From Adiantum capillus-veneris (taxonomy: Eukaryota > Streptophyta > Polypodiopsida > Polypodiales > Pteridaceae), in assembly GCA_014529385.2 (NCBI GenBank), contig CM043952.1, forward strand, positions 157,515,057 to 157,579,056: a DNA stretch of 64,000 bases, given 5' to 3'. A program made the translations under genes and the position numbers. The notes under the pieces were generated by a model. The model worked only from the letters and a program-made list of their open reading frames with translations. It was not told where the DNA came from and searched no databases. Every line of letters starts with the position of its first letter. Position 1 is the stretch's first letter. This document shows, in pieces, positions 63,416 to 64,000 of this stretch.

Positions 63416-64000
63416 GTGTACTAGTTAAGTATTCTAAATAGCATCTACCAAGTATTTGGCATTGTGTACTTTTCAAAATTTAAACTTGATGGAATGTTGT
63501 GGGATATCTTGAAACATCTTTAAACTATTTTTTTAATGAAGTGCATCCTATTGTGAGGAGACTTCTCTCATTCAAGTTCTTTGGTTTCATTGTTGTGATG
63601 CTTATATGGTATTGCTAACTTTTTCTTCTTATTAATTGTCTTTATTAAGTGATCCAAACAATCAGAATGTTCTTGACATTTGGTAGTGTTACAAAACGGT
63701 GTTTTTTGAACACCCTCAATCTTGGAGATATCATAATCTTTCTAGTTAGTAATTTTTTGTACATGTGATGAAGACCATCATTTTTATGCAGCTGTCAAGT
63801 CGGTGGTAATCTTTATCTCTATACTTTATACTATTTTGACATAATCAATGTATACAATTCGTATTATTCACATCAAATGGTGTTTTTAAACACCTCCTTT
63901 TTTTGAGACACCATCTCAAAAACCTTTGAGTGAAGTTTTAAAGCATGTACTTGATGTAAAAAATCTTCATCTTAACATTGATTCTTTGGCACAAACATAT
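63416..64000. other. No gene recognised; hairpins
   Basis: AT-rich 3' region. Two short hairpins, GGTGTT-ttttg-AACACC at 63,698-63,714 and GGTGTTTTTAAACACC at 63,879-63,894, recall those in the 88-bp repeats at 40,173-40,437. Confidence 0.6.

Overview
The window looks like nuclear DNA of a land plant with a large, repeat-rich genome. The evidence is Ty3/gypsy retrotransposons of the plant dual-RNase H (Tat) type, miniature LTR elements primed by tRNA-Asp and initiator tRNA-Met, long (CT)n/(AG)n, (CA)n and (GT)n tracts, GT-AG introns and very low gene density. A fern or another non-flowering vascular plant is my guess, at low confidence. No rRNA, tRNA, CRISPR or bacterial-type operon was seen.

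1-19,767: The window opens inside a non-autonomous LTR element (LTR 326-899) with a tRNA-Asp primer site. From 900 to about 11,000 there is no recognisable gene. This stretch holds microsatellites, a foldback/MITE-like element at 7,033-7,738 and a hairpin repeat array at 8,123-8,447. From 11.0 to 19.8 kb lie decayed retrotransposon parts: a plus-strand gypsy integrase end with its polypurine tract, then minus-strand retroelement-like open frames ending at two similar polypurine tracts.

19,768-37,170: A nearly complete minus-strand Ty3/gypsy element (19,768-29,587; LTRs of about 2.07 kb; 4-bp CTAG target duplication) sits inside an older minus-strand gypsy relic (29,592-34,672). The relic meets a plus-strand gypsy integrase relic head-on. 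That third relic is itself split by a miniature LTR element with an initiator-Met primer site (about 35,306-36,731).

40,170-64,000: This is the most unusual part. A decayed minus-strand gene (43,702-40,487) carries a DUF8039-like and a DUF7869-like region, the second probably derived from a transposase. Next come about 9 kb of irregular minisatellite built on a palindrome (arms CACCCTATGGCCCT / AGGGCCATAGGGTG) in several sub-families. A young 1.88-kb non-autonomous LTR element is inserted in this array (51,701-53,580; AGGGG target duplication).

Downstream on the plus strand is a broken, intron-containing gene (53,811-56,700). I read it tentatively as a ParB-like region followed by a beta-class N4/N6 DNA methyltransferase-like region. 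It is followed by two FCP1/NLI-interacting-factor phosphatase-like coding regions (60,787-62,081 and 62,639-63,415). More palindromic array lies between and within these genes. Most in-frame stops in these genes are TAG or TAA where a glutamine codon would fit, which suggests C-to-T decay of methylated CAG/CAA. I cannot show that these genes act together. Their shared array and shared style of decay suggest one co-evolving, silenced neighbourhood.
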